A stretch of 64,000 nucleotides of DNA from Pseudomonas sp. B20(2017) (GTDB lineage: Bacteria > Pseudomonadota > Gammaproteobacteria > Pseudomonadales > Pseudomonadaceae), in assembly GCF_002113125.1 (NCBI RefSeq), contig NZ_NEJP01000004.1, positions 1 to 64,000 on the forward strand, given 5' to 3'. Positions 30,601 to 36,953 of the stretch are shown in pieces (position 1 is the first letter of the stretch; every line of letters starts with the position of its first letter). The notes under the pieces are model-generated. The model was not told where the DNA came from. It searched no databases and saw only the letters and a program-made list of their open reading frames with translations. The position numbers and the translations under genes were made by a program.

Positions 30601-33051
30601 GGTGATTTGCTGACCATTGGCCAGGGTCACGGTCACCGGCGATCCGGTCACTGGCGCGCCAACGGTAGCGGTGTAAGTGACAGTACCACCTTCTGCTGCC
30701 GACTCGGTCGCGGTGAGCTTCACCGTGGTGGTGTCGATGGTGTCGGTAACTTCGGTGACGGCTGGAACGGTGCTTGGCACCAGGTTTTCGAAGTTGCCAC
30801 CGGACGCATCCTTGATGGTCACTTCGACTTTGCCGGCGTCCTTGTAGACGTCATCGGCCGGTGCCGGAACGGTCACGGTACCGGTGGTTTTGCCGGCCTC
30901 GATGGTAATCACCGCGCCGTTCGAAAGGGTCACGGTGACTGGCGAGCCGGCGGCATTGGTCAGGGTCGCGGTGTAAACAATCGAACCGCCCTCGGCCACG
31001 GAGCCAGTGGCGCTCAGGGTCAGGTTGGTGGTGTCGACGGTGTCGGTGATCGTGGTCGAAACCGGGGTTTTATCGGCCACGAGGTTTTCGTAGTTGCCGC
31101 CTGTCACGCCAGTGATCGAGTTGGTCAGCGGCGGATTGCCAGTCAGCGCGTCATTCGGCGCGGTGGTGGTCACGGTGCCGGTGGTTTTACCCACTTCGAT
31201 GGTGATTTGCTGACCATTGGCCAGGGTCACAGTCACCGGCGAGCCAGTCACCGGTGCGCCCACGGTAGCGGTGTAAGTGACGGTGCCACCTTCAGCCGCC
31301 GATTCGGTCGCGGTGAGCTTCACCGTTGTGGTGTCGATGGTGTCGGTGACTTCAGTAACCGCCGGGACAGTGCTCGGCACCAGATTCTCGAAGTTGCCGC
31401 CCGTGGTGCCGGTAATGGTGACTTCGACTTTACCCGCGTCCTTGTAAACGTCATCGGCCGGTGCCGGAACGGTCACGGTGCCGGTGGTCTTGCCCGCTTC
31501 AATGGTGATGACGGAGCCGTTGCTCAACGTCACGGTCACCGGGGTGCCGGCAGGATTGGTCAGGGTTGCGGTGTAGACGATGGAACCGCCTTCGGCCACG
31601 GAACCGGTAGCGCTCAGCGACAGGTTGGTGGTGTCGATGGAGTCGGTAACGGTAGTGGTCGCTGGCGTCGTGTTCGGTACCAGATTCTCGAAATTGCCGC
31701 CGGTGGCGCCGGTAATCGTGGTGCTGACGGTGCCACCGTTGTTGTAAACGTCATTCGGTGCGGTCGGCACGTTGACGCTGCCGCTGGTCTGGCCGGCGCC
31801 GATGGTGATGGTCGAGCCGTTCGACAGGGTGACGGTCACCGGCGTCTGCGCCGGGTTGGTCAGGGTCGCGGTGTAAGTGATCTGGTCACCTTCGACCACA
31901 GTGCCGGTGGCGGTCAGGGTCAGGCCGGTGGTGTCGATCGAATCGGTGATGGTGGTCACCGCCGGTGTCGGGTTCGGCACCAGGTTTTCGAAGTTGCCAC
32001 CGGTGGCACCGGTGATGGTGGTAGTGACGATGCTGCCGTTGTTATAGACGTCATTCGGCGCGGTCGGCACGTTGACGGTGCCGGTGGTCTGGCCGGCGCC
32101 GATGGTGATGGTCGAGCCGTTGGACAACGTGACGGTCACCGGCGTCTGGGCCGGGTTGGTCAGCGTGGCGGTGTAGGTGATCTGACCGCCTTCGGTAACG
32201 CTTGGGCCCGCCGTCAGGGTGACGGTGGTGGTGTCGATGGTGTCGGTGACCTGGGTCGTGGCCGGGGTGGTCGGCGGGGTCACGGTGATGCCGCTGCCGC
32301 CAGTGGTGCCGGTGACCGTCACGTCGATCTGGGTCGGGTCGTTATAGACAGTATCGTTCGGTGCCAGTGGCACGTTGACGGTGCCGGTGGTGGAACCGGC
32401 CGGAATCACGATCACCGCGCCGTTGGACAGGGTGATGGTCAGGTCGGTTAGCGGCGCCTGGGTCAGGGTCGCGGTGTACACCAGCACGCCGCCGGCTTCG
32501 GTGATGGTCGGCGTGGCGCTGAGGCTCAGGGTCGAGTCACGCAGGGCGTTGGTGGTGGTATCGGTGGTCTGGCCACCGGTGATGTTCTGGGCGGCCTGGC
32601 CGGCGGAATTGATGCCTGCAGTCGGGAAACCGATGGTTGGGTCGACACGGCCTGCGGTCGCATCAAGCATTACAAAGCTGTGGCCACCCCCGGCGGCACC
32701 GCCAGTCCCTGCGGCGCTCGGGCCGGCTGCGGTGGACTCAAGAGCGGTGGTCGGGTCGACGCCCGCGGCGATGGCTTGTTGCAGTTCTTCTACCGACGGC
32801 GCGGCTTGCGCGGTGGCTTCGGCCAGGTCAGTGCTGGAATCCGGGGTGTCGGCGCTCCACTGAGTGTCGCGGCCCAGATCGATCGTGCGGCCATCGGCCA
32901 GTTCCAGGGACACGGCGCCGGAAACGCCGGTGTCGACCTGATCGCCGGCAAACAACCGGTCGCCTTCAACGAGTACGCGACGGACGCCCTCTGGGGACAC
33001 CACGAAAACCTGACCGACAATGCTTTTGACGATGGCAACAACACTGCTCAT
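18619..33051 (-). CDS. lapA: LapA, giant type I-secreted biofilm adhesin
   Basis: This 4810-residue adhesin has several parts. Residues 1-125 form the retention module, with the LapG site T107-A108-A109-G110. About 34 tandem 100-residue repeats follow, to roughly residue 3575, then a Calx-beta-like domain and cadherin-like segments (TENTPGAGVSI, NDAPVAAPVNVTGTEDTP). Next come a PA14-like stretch (LIYLEAGKTYTFSGTGDDS), a von Willebrand A domain with MIDAS motif FMVDSSGSMSAS, calcium-binding RTX nonapeptides (GGAGNDILFGSGGNDLL and others) and an uncleaved C-terminal secretion signal. I see no cysteine. GGAG lies 8 bases before the ATG at 33051. An upstream GTG (33072) is rejected because the chosen start puts the cleavage site at A108/A109, as reported for Pf0-1 LapA. 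LapEBC exports it and LapG releases it. Confidence 0.97.
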   Translation of the reverse strand: MSSVVAIVKSIVGQVFVVSPEGVRRVLVEGDRLFAGDQVDTGVSGAVSLELADGRTIDLGRDTQWSADTPDSSTDLAEATAQAAPSVEELQQAIAAGVDPTTALESTAAGPSAAGTGGAAGGGHSFVMLDATAGRVDPTIGFPTAGINSAGQAAQNITGGQTTDTTTNALRDSTLSLSATPTITEAGGVLVYTATLTQAPLTDLTITLSNGAVIVIPAGSTTGTVNVPLAPNDTVYNDPTQIDVTVTGTTGGSGITVTPPTTPATTQVTDTIDTTTVTLTAGPSVTEGGQITYTATLTNPAQTPVTVTLSNGSTITIGAGQTTGTVNVPTAPNDVYNNGSIVTTTITGATGGNFENLVPNPTPAVTTITDSIDTTGLTLTATGTVVEGDQITYTATLTNPAQTPVTVTLSNGSTITIGAGQTSGSVNVPTAPNDVYNNGGTVSTTITGATGGNFENLVPNTTPATTTVTDSIDTTNLSLSATGSVAEGGSIVYTATLTNPAGTPVTVTLSNGSVITIEAGKTTGTVTVPAPADDVYKDAGKVEVTITGTTGGNFENLVPSTVPAVTEVTDTIDTTTVKLTATESAAEGGTVTYTATVGAPVTGSPVTVTLANGQQITIEVGKTTGTVTTTAPNDALTGNPPLTNSITGVTGGNYENLVADKTPVSTTITDTVDTTNLTLSATGSVAEGGSIVYTATLTNAAGSPVTVTLSNGAVITIEAGKTTGTVTVPAPADDVYKDAGKVEVTIKDASGGNFENLVPSTVPAVTEVTDTIDTTTVKLTATESAAEGGTVTYTATVGAPVTGSPVTVTLANGQQITIEVGKTTGTVTTTAPNDALNGHAPLTNSITDVSGGNYENLVADKTPVSTTVTDTVDTTNLSLTATGTVAEGGSIVYTATLTNPAGTPVTVTLSNGSVITIEAGKTTGTVTVPAPADDVYKDAGKVEVTIKDASGGNFENLVPSTVPAVTEVTDTIDTSTVKLSADTSVAEGGTVTYTATVSAPVTSSPVTVTLANGQTITIEVGKTTGTVTTTAPNDALNGHEPLSNSITGVSGGNYENLVADKTPVSTTVTDTVDTTNLSLTATGTVAEGGSIVYTATLTNPAGTPVTVTLSNGSVITIEAGKTTGTVTVPAPADDVYKDAGKVEVTIKDASGGNFENLVPSTVPAVTEVTDTIDTSTVKLTADTSVAEGGTVTYTATVGAPVTGSPVTVTLANGQTITIEVGKTTGSVTTTAPNDVLNGHAPLTNSITDVSGGNYENLVADKTPVSTTVTDTVDTTSLTLSATGSVAEGGSIVYTATLTNPAGTPVTVTLSNGSVITIEAGKTTGTVTVPAPADDVYKDAGKVEVTITNTAGGNFENLVPSTVPAVTEVTDTIDTTTVKLTATESAAEGGNVTYTATVGAPVTGSPVTVTLANGQQITIEVGKTTGTVTTTAPNDALNGHEPLSNSITDVSGGNYENLVADKTPVSTTVTDTVDTTNLSLTATGTVAEGGSIVYTATLTNPAGTPVTVTLSNGSVITIEAGKTTGTVTVPAPADDVYKDAGKVEVTIKDASGGNFENLVPSTVPAVTEVSDTIDTTTVKLTATETAAEGGTVTYTATVGAPVTGSPVTVTLANGQQITIEVGKTTGTVTTTAPNDALNGHEPLTNSITGVTGGNYENLVADKTPVSTTVTDTVDTTNLTLSATGSVAEGGSIVYTATLTNPAGTPVTVTLSNGAVITIEAGKTTGTVSVPAPADDVYKDAGKVEATISTATGGNFENLVPSTVPAVTQVTDTIDTTTVKLTATESAAEGGTVTYTATVGAPVTGSPVTVTLSNGQSITIEVGKTTGTVTTTAPNDALNGHAPLTNAITNVTGGNYENLVADKTPVSTTVTDTVDTTNLSLSATNSVAEGGSITYTATLTNAAGTPVTVTLSNGAVITIEAGKTTGTVSVPAPADDVYKDAGKVEVTITDASGGNFENLVPSTVPAVTEVTDTNDTTTVKLTATETAAEGGTITYTATVGAPVTGSPVTVTLANGQAITIEVGKTTGTVTTTAPNDALNGHEPLTNSITGVSGGNYENLVADKTPVSTTVTDTVDTTNLTLSATPEVNEGGQITYTATLTNAAGTPVTVTLSNGAVITIEAGKTTGTVTVDAPKDDVYKDAGTVETTIKGATGGNFENLVTSTAPAVTTVHDTIDTSTVSLTATANVAEGETVVYTATVTAPVTGSPVVVTLSNGQTITIAVGETTGTVNFVAPNSPLAGGSSLSVTIDKATGGNYENLAVDSKPANTSVSDTVDTTNLNLTATDSVAEGGSIVYTATLTNPAGTPVTVTLSNGAVITIEAGKTTGTVTVPAPADDVYKDAGKVEATISTVTGGGFENLVPSTVPAVTNVTDTIDTTTVKLTATETAAEGGTVTYTATVGAPVTGSPVTVTLANGQQITIEVGKTTGTVTTTAPNDALNGHEPLTNSITGVTGGNYENLVADKTPVSTTVTDTVDTTDLTLSATGSVAEGGSIVYTATLTNPAGTPVTVTLSNGAVITIEAGKTTGTVSVPAPADDVYKDAGKVEATISTATGGNFENLVPSTVPAVTQVTDTIDTTTVKLTATESAAEGGTVTYTATVGAPVTGSPVTVTLSNGQTITIEVGKTTGTVTTTAPNDALNGHAPLTNAITDVSGGNYENLVADKTPVSTTVTDTIDTTNLSLTATGTVAEGGSITYTATLTNPAGTPLTVTLSNGAVITIEAGKTIGTVTVPAPTDDVYKDAGKVEVTIKDATGGNFENLVPSTVPAVTEVTDTIDTTTVKLTASETAAEGGSVTYTATVGAPVTGSPVVVTLTNGQQITIEVGKTTGTVTTTAPNDVLNGHAPLTNAITNVSGGNYENLVADKTPVSTTVTDTIDTTNLSLTATGTVAEGGQITYTATLTNAAGSPVTVTLSNGAVITIDAGKTTGTVTVPAPADDVYKDAGTVEATIKSATGGNFENLVTSNTPAVTNVTDTIDTTTVKLTATESAAEGGTVTYTATVGAPVTGSPVTVTLSNGQQITIEVGKTTGTVTTTAPNDALTGHAPLTNAITNVSGGNYENLVADKTPVSTTVTDTVDTTNLTLSATNSVAEGGSIIYTATLTNAAGTPVTVTLSNGAVITIEAGKTTGTVTVPAPADDVYKDAGNVQTTIKSATGGNFENLVTSTVPAVTQVTDTIDTTTVELTATESAAEGGIVTYTATVGAPVTGSPVTVTLSNGQTITIEVGKTTGTVTTTAPNDALTGHAPLTNAITNVSGGNYENLVADKTPVSTTVTDTIDTTNLSLTATGTVAEGGQITYTATLTNAAGSPVTVTLSNGAVITIDAGKTTGTVTVPAPADDVYKDAGNVQATIKSATGGNFENLVTSTTPAVTSVTDTIDTTTVKLTATETAAEGGTVTYTATVGAPVTGSPVIVNLSNGQSITIEVGKTTGTVTTTAPNDALTGHTPLTNSITNVSGGNYENLVADKTPVSTTVTDTVDTTNLSLSATNSVAEGGSITYTATLTNAAGSPVTVTLSNGSVITIEAGKTTGTVTVPAPTDDVYKDAGNVQATITNATGGNFENLVTSTTPAVTSVTDTIDTTTVSITGSTSVTEGQTASYTVSLTHPAQTEVTLKIVYSGTAADGSDFTGVYTVKIPAGASSAQFNVATIDDKITEGTENFVVKIDSATGGNFENLAVSSTNGSVSTSIIDNDAPPVIDLDANNSSGATGADYKVTFTENTPGAGVSIADTDIKITDPDSTMLTGATVVLTNRQDGDALNLGNSVNGITINANSTNGTITLTLSGNATLADYMQAIKNISFTNSSEDPSTVPRIITVTVTDGGNYSNTATTTVNVVAVNDAPVAAPVNVTGTEDTPLILGWSTFGVSDVDSPASSLGVKITQLPGEGKLQYLDGSTWKDVATNQTFSKADIDAGKLRFLPDANESGVNGYGGTGLGNNQADYAQIKFQPTDGQLLGNTGTVKIDITPVADAPTLSVADNSVKSTGLIKEVWTGLSGLGTDGSGANPNTLKNVIDGAGKPNTSGTVNNVQSDGSVTAGTASKTSGLIYLEAGKTYTFSGTGDDSLLVTIGGKSVASTTWGAGGNLNGSFTPTTSGYYTLDIYHHNQSGPGSYDVNLSVNGSTPIDLSSAGVPIYTGVQDLVNAGVTVSDLHGNNGEGYYDGYKLNTGAEGTTVKLSSISTALTDTDGSETLSIKISGAPVGSVLSDGAGHSFTVTATSGDANVTGWNLGTLTVTPPTYYNGQFNLTVTSTSTEQVGGSASTTATIPVTVVPAVYNAAVATSGDDNFVGTDGNDIMVADIGGLTVVPGTNYNIAFMVDSSGSMSASSINAAKDSLTSVFNTLKQSLGSNSGTVNIFLVDFDTQVNKSVSVNLNDPNALTLLKAVLDSMSSGGGTNYEDVFKATANFFQSAEAVANTGAKNLTYFITDGQPTYYQSGEQTNPTLYGNVKLDDVVKTSNYKLGNSFATYIDSTHYLSINTSGEVVLQTYKNGYWNWNSLGTIHAQGDGTYEISSLAGSGNSTSSNTTDNSAAGFALLSGLSNVEAIGLNNGVSLNDLKPYDSDKTPQTNIDPKDLANSIIGHTEATMPGNDTVSGGDGNDILFGDLVSFNGIAGEGYQAMQAFVAKETGVDVSKVTTSNVHQYITEHYQAFDVSGAHDGNDTLLGGAGNDILFGSGGNDLLDGGKGNDILLGGTGNDTLIGGPGNDILIGGSGGDTFVWKSGDTGNDVIKDFKASEGDRIDLRDLLQGETGSTIDNFLKITTVDGVSSLQVSSGGKFNSGDAAAATPDVTIKLEGNNWSTANIHNLIAGSDPTIKVDHNNS
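22327..32532 (-). repeat. 34 tandem 300-bp repeats in lapA, alternating two types
   Basis: The period is exactly 300 bp over about 10.2 kb, visible as recurring GTGTCGATGGTGTCGGTGAC blocks. Two protein versions alternate over most of the array. Type A runs from TVKLTATESAAEGG to TDTVDTT, with GGNYENLVADKTPVS. Type B runs from NLSLTATGTVAEGG to TDTIDTT, with GGNFENLVPSTVPAV. The effective unit is therefore 600 bp. The three N-terminal-most repeats are more diverged (YNN and TGATGGNFENLV variants). Repeat number is expected to vary among strains by recombination. The lack of stops in other frames is a by-product of the repeat. Confidence 0.95.
32722..32733 (-). other. LapG cleavage motif TAAG in LapA
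   Basis: Residues T107-A108-A109-G110 of LapA, within ALESTAAGPSAAG, match the di-alanine LapG recognition motif [T/A/P]AAG. Two further AAG triplets follow within 12 residues (SAAG, GAAG). Cutting here frees the adhesin from the retention plug held in LapE. Confidence 0.85.
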
Positions 33052-33166
33052 TGAAGACTCTCCGGGTGTCACGTTCAGTTGACTTCCATAGACCTGATGG
33101 CTGTCTGCGCCGATTCAGTCTGGACGTACTTTTAAAAAAGATGAAACAAAGTTGACGCTGCTGTTC

Positions 33167-33180
33167 GTCAATATTTTGGC
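33167..33180 (+). promoter_or_regulatory. FleQ-like box in the lapA/lapEBC divergent promoter region
   Basis: GTCAATATTTTGGC matches the reported FleQ consensus GTCAATAAATTGAC at 11 of 14 positions. A TTGAC half-site lies 10 bases upstream, in inverted orientation to the GTCAA. The intergenic region (33052-33409) is AT-rich and holds both promoters, and I could not fix -35/-10 boxes with confidence. FleQ control of lapA by c-di-GMP is known in P. putida; for this strain it is inferred. Confidence 0.45.
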
Positions 33181-33409
33181 TATATTCTTTCGCTATTAAC
33201 TTTATGCCAAACTATTGACCTTCTGGGTGCCATCCTAAACAATCGTCCCAGTAATGTCACATTGATATTTATGCGGCGACCTGTCCTTCAGCGTGTGATC
33301 CAGTTCCGGTTTTAAACTTTCCGACATACGGTCATTCCGGTTGCCATCTTCCGACGCAGCTCACCAATTTGCTGTGATTCAAGACAAGAAGTTCTGGGAA
33401 ATCTTTACC

Positions 33410-34762
33410 ATGCGTTCGCACCTGTTCAAGGCTCTACCCTTCGCTCTCGCCGCCTCTTTCGTACAAGCACAATCCTTACCAGAAGCCATGCAGCAGGCGC
33501 TGGATGTCCATCCGGAAATCCAGGCAGGGGTCAACAGTCGGCTGGCCGCGGATTATCAATTAAAGGCTGCAAAAGGTGGATACCTGCCCAAGGTCGATCT
33601 GCTGGGTGGTTACGGCCGTGAAGGCACCGACAGTGTGACCACCCGCGCCAATGGCGGCGGCAATCACTGGGAAACGCTGAACCGCAGCGAGTCAAGTTTG
33701 CGTCTGTCGCAAATGGTTTTTGACGGTTTTGCGACGTCCAGCGAAGTCGGGCGTCAACAAGCCACCGTCAACTCCCGCGCCTATTCCTTGCTGGGCACTT
33801 CCGAGCGCACTGCGCTGACCGTGGCCCAGGTTTATCTGGATGTACTGACCCGTCGTGAGTTCGTGCGTCTGGCCGAAGAAAACCTCAAGAGCCACCAGCG
33901 CATCTACGACCAAATCCAGCTGCGCACCCAGCGCGGCGTCGGCAGCGGTGCCGACCTCGATCAGGCCGAAGCGCGGACGGCCCAGGCCCGCAACAACCTG
34001 ATCACCGAGCAGACCAACCTCGCCGACTCGGAAACCAATTTCCTCAGCGCCGTCGGCCAGATGCCCGATCAACTGGAGCGTCCGGCGCCGTTCCTGGCGA
34101 TGATGCCGGCCAACCTGAATGAAGCCCGCGCACAGATGCTGGAAAACAGCCCGATCCTGCGCTCGGCCGAGTCCGACATCGCCGCTGCCGAGAAGCAGTA
34201 CGAGACCGCCAAGTCGACCTTCTACCCGCGCTTCGACGCCGAGCTGGGCCGCACCGCCGACAACGACCTCGACGGCCAGAACGGTCACAACAACGAATGG
34301 CAGGCCATGCTGCGCATGCGCTTCAACCTGTATTCGGGCGGCAGCAACAAGGCGGATCTGGAATCCAAGTCCTACCTGTCGAACCAGGCGCTGGACATCC
34401 GCAACAACGCCCTGCGTCAATTGAATGAAGAACTGGGCCTGGCCTGGAACGCCCTGAACAATGCCAACGCTCAGGTGCCGATCGCTCAACAATACGTTGA
34501 TCACAGCACCTCGGTGCGCACCGCTTACCAGCGTCAGTTCAGCCTCGGCGAACGTACCCTGCTGGATTTGCTCGACAGCGAAAACGAGTTGTTCACCGCT
34601 TCGCGGCGTCTGGCTGAAATCAAAAACATTCAGTTATTTACTCAGTACCGAATCAAGGCGACCATGGGCGAATTGCTCAAGAGCCAGGGAGTGGTCGCAC
34701 CATTGGCATCCGTTGTGCAGAACGACGTGAAGCCCAAGGTCCAGCTGCCTGGGATGAATTGA
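33410..34762 (+). CDS. lapE: LapE, TolC-family outer-membrane channel for LapA
   Basis: This 450-residue outer-membrane protein has a signal peptide (LFKALPFALAASFVQAQ, cleavage about residue 21) and two TolC-type repeats of coiled helices: SLPEAMQQALDVHPEIQAG opens the first, and LNEARAQMLENSPILRSAESDIAAAE the second. Family motifs include GRQQATVNSRAY and RQFSLGERTLLDLLDSENELF. The ATG at 33410 follows GGGAA; the longer frame from 33341 lacks support. It heads lapE-lapB-lapC, divergent from lapA. LapE completes the trans-envelope conduit and holds the retention module of LapA in its lumen. Confidence 0.95.
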   Translation: MRSHLFKALPFALAASFVQAQSLPEAMQQALDVHPEIQAGVNSRLAADYQLKAAKGGYLPKVDLLGGYGREGTDSVTTRANGGGNHWETLNRSESSLRLSQMVFDGFATSSEVGRQQATVNSRAYSLLGTSERTALTVAQVYLDVLTRREFVRLAEENLKSHQRIYDQIQLRTQRGVGSGADLDQAEARTAQARNNLITEQTNLADSETNFLSAVGQMPDQLERPAPFLAMMPANLNEARAQMLENSPILRSAESDIAAAEKQYETAKSTFYPRFDAELGRTADNDLDGQNGHNNEWQAMLRMRFNLYSGGSNKADLESKSYLSNQALDIRNNALRQLNEELGLAWNALNNANAQVPIAQQYVDHSTSVRTAYQRQFSLGERTLLDLLDSENELFTASRRLAEIKNIQLFTQYRIKATMGELLKSQGVVAPLASVVQNDVKPKVQLPGMN

Positions 34763-34787
34763 GTTGTCCCTTTTCAACAGTTAAAGA

Positions 34788-36953
34788 GTGCCGAGCGTGG
34801 AATCAGAAGTCAGTCGAGTTCATCTCAGTCATGATCCACGCGCGTTGCACGACGATCCGTTACTGGATGGTCTGCTCGCTCTTTGCATGCTCCACCAGAA
34901 ACCGGCCAGTGCGGCGATGTTGACCACCGGCCTGCCGCTGCCCAAACAACGTCTGAGTGTCGAGCTGCTGCCCCGTGCAGCGGCGCGCGCCGGGCTGCAA
35001 GGGCGGGTGCTGCAACGCAAGCTGGAAGAAATTCCGGCGATTGCCATGCCGGCGCTGTTGCTGCTCAAGGATGGCCGCAGTGCCGTCCTGCTCGGCTGGC
35101 AGGGTGAGAACGAAGCGCGGGTGCTGCTCAGCGAAAGCGACGGCGGCGAGTCCCTGGTCAGCCGCGAGCTGCTGGCCGACGACTACACCGGCAAAGTGTT
35201 CTTCGCCCAGCCCCAGCACAAATTCGACGTCAACCACGGCACGCTGATCCCGCGTGCGCGCTCGTGGTTTCGCGACACCCTCAAGCGTTCGCGCTGGCTG
35301 TATGCCGACGCCATCGCCGCCAGTTTCCTCATCAACATCATCGCCATGGCCGCGCCGCTGTTCGTGATGAACGTCTACGACCGCGTGGTGCCGAACCAGG
35401 CCGAAGCGACCCTGTGGGTCCTCGCGCTGGGCATCACCGGCGCCTATATGTTCGATCTGATCCTCAAGAGCCTGCGCAGCCTGTGCCTGGATCTGGCCGG
35501 CAAGAAAACCGACCTGATCATCTCCGCCACGCTGTTCGAACGCATCGTCGGCATGGCCATGAAGTACCGCCCGGCGCGGGTCGGCAGCTTTGCCCAGAAC
35601 ATCCACGAGTTCCAGAGCCTGCGCGACTTCCTCGCCTCGCTGACCCTGACCAGCCTGATCGACCTGCCGTTCACCATCCTGATCTTCATTGTCATTGCGA
35701 TTCTCGGCGGGCATCTGGTGTGGATTCCGGTGCTGGCCTTCCCGATTGCGCTGCTGATCGGCTATGCGTTGCAGAAGCCGCTGGTGGCAACTATGGAACG
35801 CACCATGGCCCTCGGCGCCGAGCGTCAGTCGAGCCTGATCGAAACCCTCGCCGGTCTCGACGCGGTGAAGGTCAACAACGCCGAAAGCGAACGCCAGTAT
35901 CAGTGGGAACAGACCATCGGCACCCTCAGCCGCCTCGAGCTGCGGGTGAAAATGCTCTCCGGCCTGGCGATGAACATCACCCTGCTGATCCAGCAACTGG
36001 CCGGGGTGATCATGATCGTCTTCGGCGTGTACCAGATCATCGCCGGCAACCTGAGCATGGGCGGCCTGATCGCCTGCTACATGCTCAGTGGCCGCGCCCT
36101 CAGCCCGCTGGCCTCGCTGTCCGGTCTGCTGACCCGTTACCAGCAGGCGCGGGTGACCATGACCTCGGTCGACCAGATGATGGAGTTGCCGCAGGAGCGC
36201 AATTTCGAAGAACGCCCGCTGAGCCGCAAGGTTCTGCAAGGCGCGATCGAATGCCGCCAGCTCAGCTTCACCTACCCGGAACAACAGAACCCGGCGCTGA
36301 AGAACATCAACCTGGTGATCCGTCCCGGCGAGAAGATCGGCATCATCGGCCGCAGTGGCTCCGGCAAAAGCTCGCTGGCGAAACTGCTGGTCGGCCTCTA
36401 TCAACCGGACGACGGCGCGTTGCTGGTGGACGGCGTCGACATCCGTCAGATCGACGTCAGCGAGCTGCGCTACAACATCGGTTACGTGCCGCAGGACATC
36501 CAGCTGCTGGCTGGCACCCTGCGCGACAACCTGATTTCCGGCGCCCGTTACGTCGAGGACGAGCTGGTCCTGCAGGCCGCTGAACTGGCCGGCGTCCACG
36601 AATTCGCCCGCCTGCACCCGCAGGGTTATGAGCTGCAAGTCGGCGAGCGCGGGCAGAACCTGTCCGGCGGTCAGCGCCAGAACGTCGCCCTGGCCCGGGC
36701 GCTGTTGCTCAATCCGCCGATCCTGTTGCTCGACGAACCGACCAGCGCCATGGACAACACCGGCGAAGAACGTCTCAAGCAACGCCTCGCGGCAGTGGTG
36801 GAAAACAAGACCGTGGTGCTGGTGACGCACCGGGCATCGCTGCTGTCGCTGGTCGACCGCCTGCTGGTGGTCGACCGTGGACAGATCCTCGCCGACGGCC
36901 CGAAAGCGGCCGTCATGGAAGCGTTGAAGAAGGGGCAGATCAGTGTTGCTTAA
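34788..36953 (+). CDS. lapB: LapB, type I secretion ABC transporter for LapA
   Basis: This membrane/ATPase fusion has about 720 residues. Residues 15-140 are a C39-like domain in which no cysteine lies in the catalytic position (DPLLDGLLALCMLHQKPAS), so it binds substrate rather than cutting it. The membrane domain spans about 160-440 with six helices. The nucleotide-binding domain follows, with Walker A GRSGSGKSS, signature LSGGQ and Walker B ILLLDEPTSAMD. The start is GTG at 34788 or the GTG three codons later, and AAAGAG suits the second better. It lies 25 bases after lapE and overlaps lapC by 11 bases. It energises the export of unfolded LapA. Confidence 0.95.
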   Translation: MPSVESEVSRVHLSHDPRALHDDPLLDGLLALCMLHQKPASAAMLTTGLPLPKQRLSVELLPRAAARAGLQGRVLQRKLEEIPAIAMPALLLLKDGRSAVLLGWQGENEARVLLSESDGGESLVSRELLADDYTGKVFFAQPQHKFDVNHGTLIPRARSWFRDTLKRSRWLYADAIAASFLINIIAMAAPLFVMNVYDRVVPNQAEATLWVLALGITGAYMFDLILKSLRSLCLDLAGKKTDLIISATLFERIVGMAMKYRPARVGSFAQNIHEFQSLRDFLASLTLTSLIDLPFTILIFIVIAILGGHLVWIPVLAFPIALLIGYALQKPLVATMERTMALGAERQSSLIETLAGLDAVKVNNAESERQYQWEQTIGTLSRLELRVKMLSGLAMNITLLIQQLAGVIMIVFGVYQIIAGNLSMGGLIACYMLSGRALSPLASLSGLLTRYQQARVTMTSVDQMMELPQERNFEERPLSRKVLQGAIECRQLSFTYPEQQNPALKNINLVIRPGEKIGIIGRSGSGKSSLAKLLVGLYQPDDGALLVDGVDIRQIDVSELRYNIGYVPQDIQLLAGTLRDNLISGARYVEDELVLQAAELAGVHEFARLHPQGYELQVGERGQNLSGGQRQNVALARALLLNPPILLLDEPTSAMDNTGEERLKQRLAAVVENKTVVLVTHRASLLSLVDRLLVVDRGQILADGPKAAVMEALKKGQISVA

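Noticed and set aside
21214..32451. Two very long plus-strand open frames (2067 and 1638 codons) antisense to lapA
   Set aside because: They follow the 300-bp lapA repeat exactly and arise because the repeat lacks stops in that frame. Their sequence is Gly/His/Arg-rich noise with no start signals.
22327..32532. Possible CRISPR-like direct repeat array
   Set aside because: The 300-bp units are coding, contiguous and without unique spacers.
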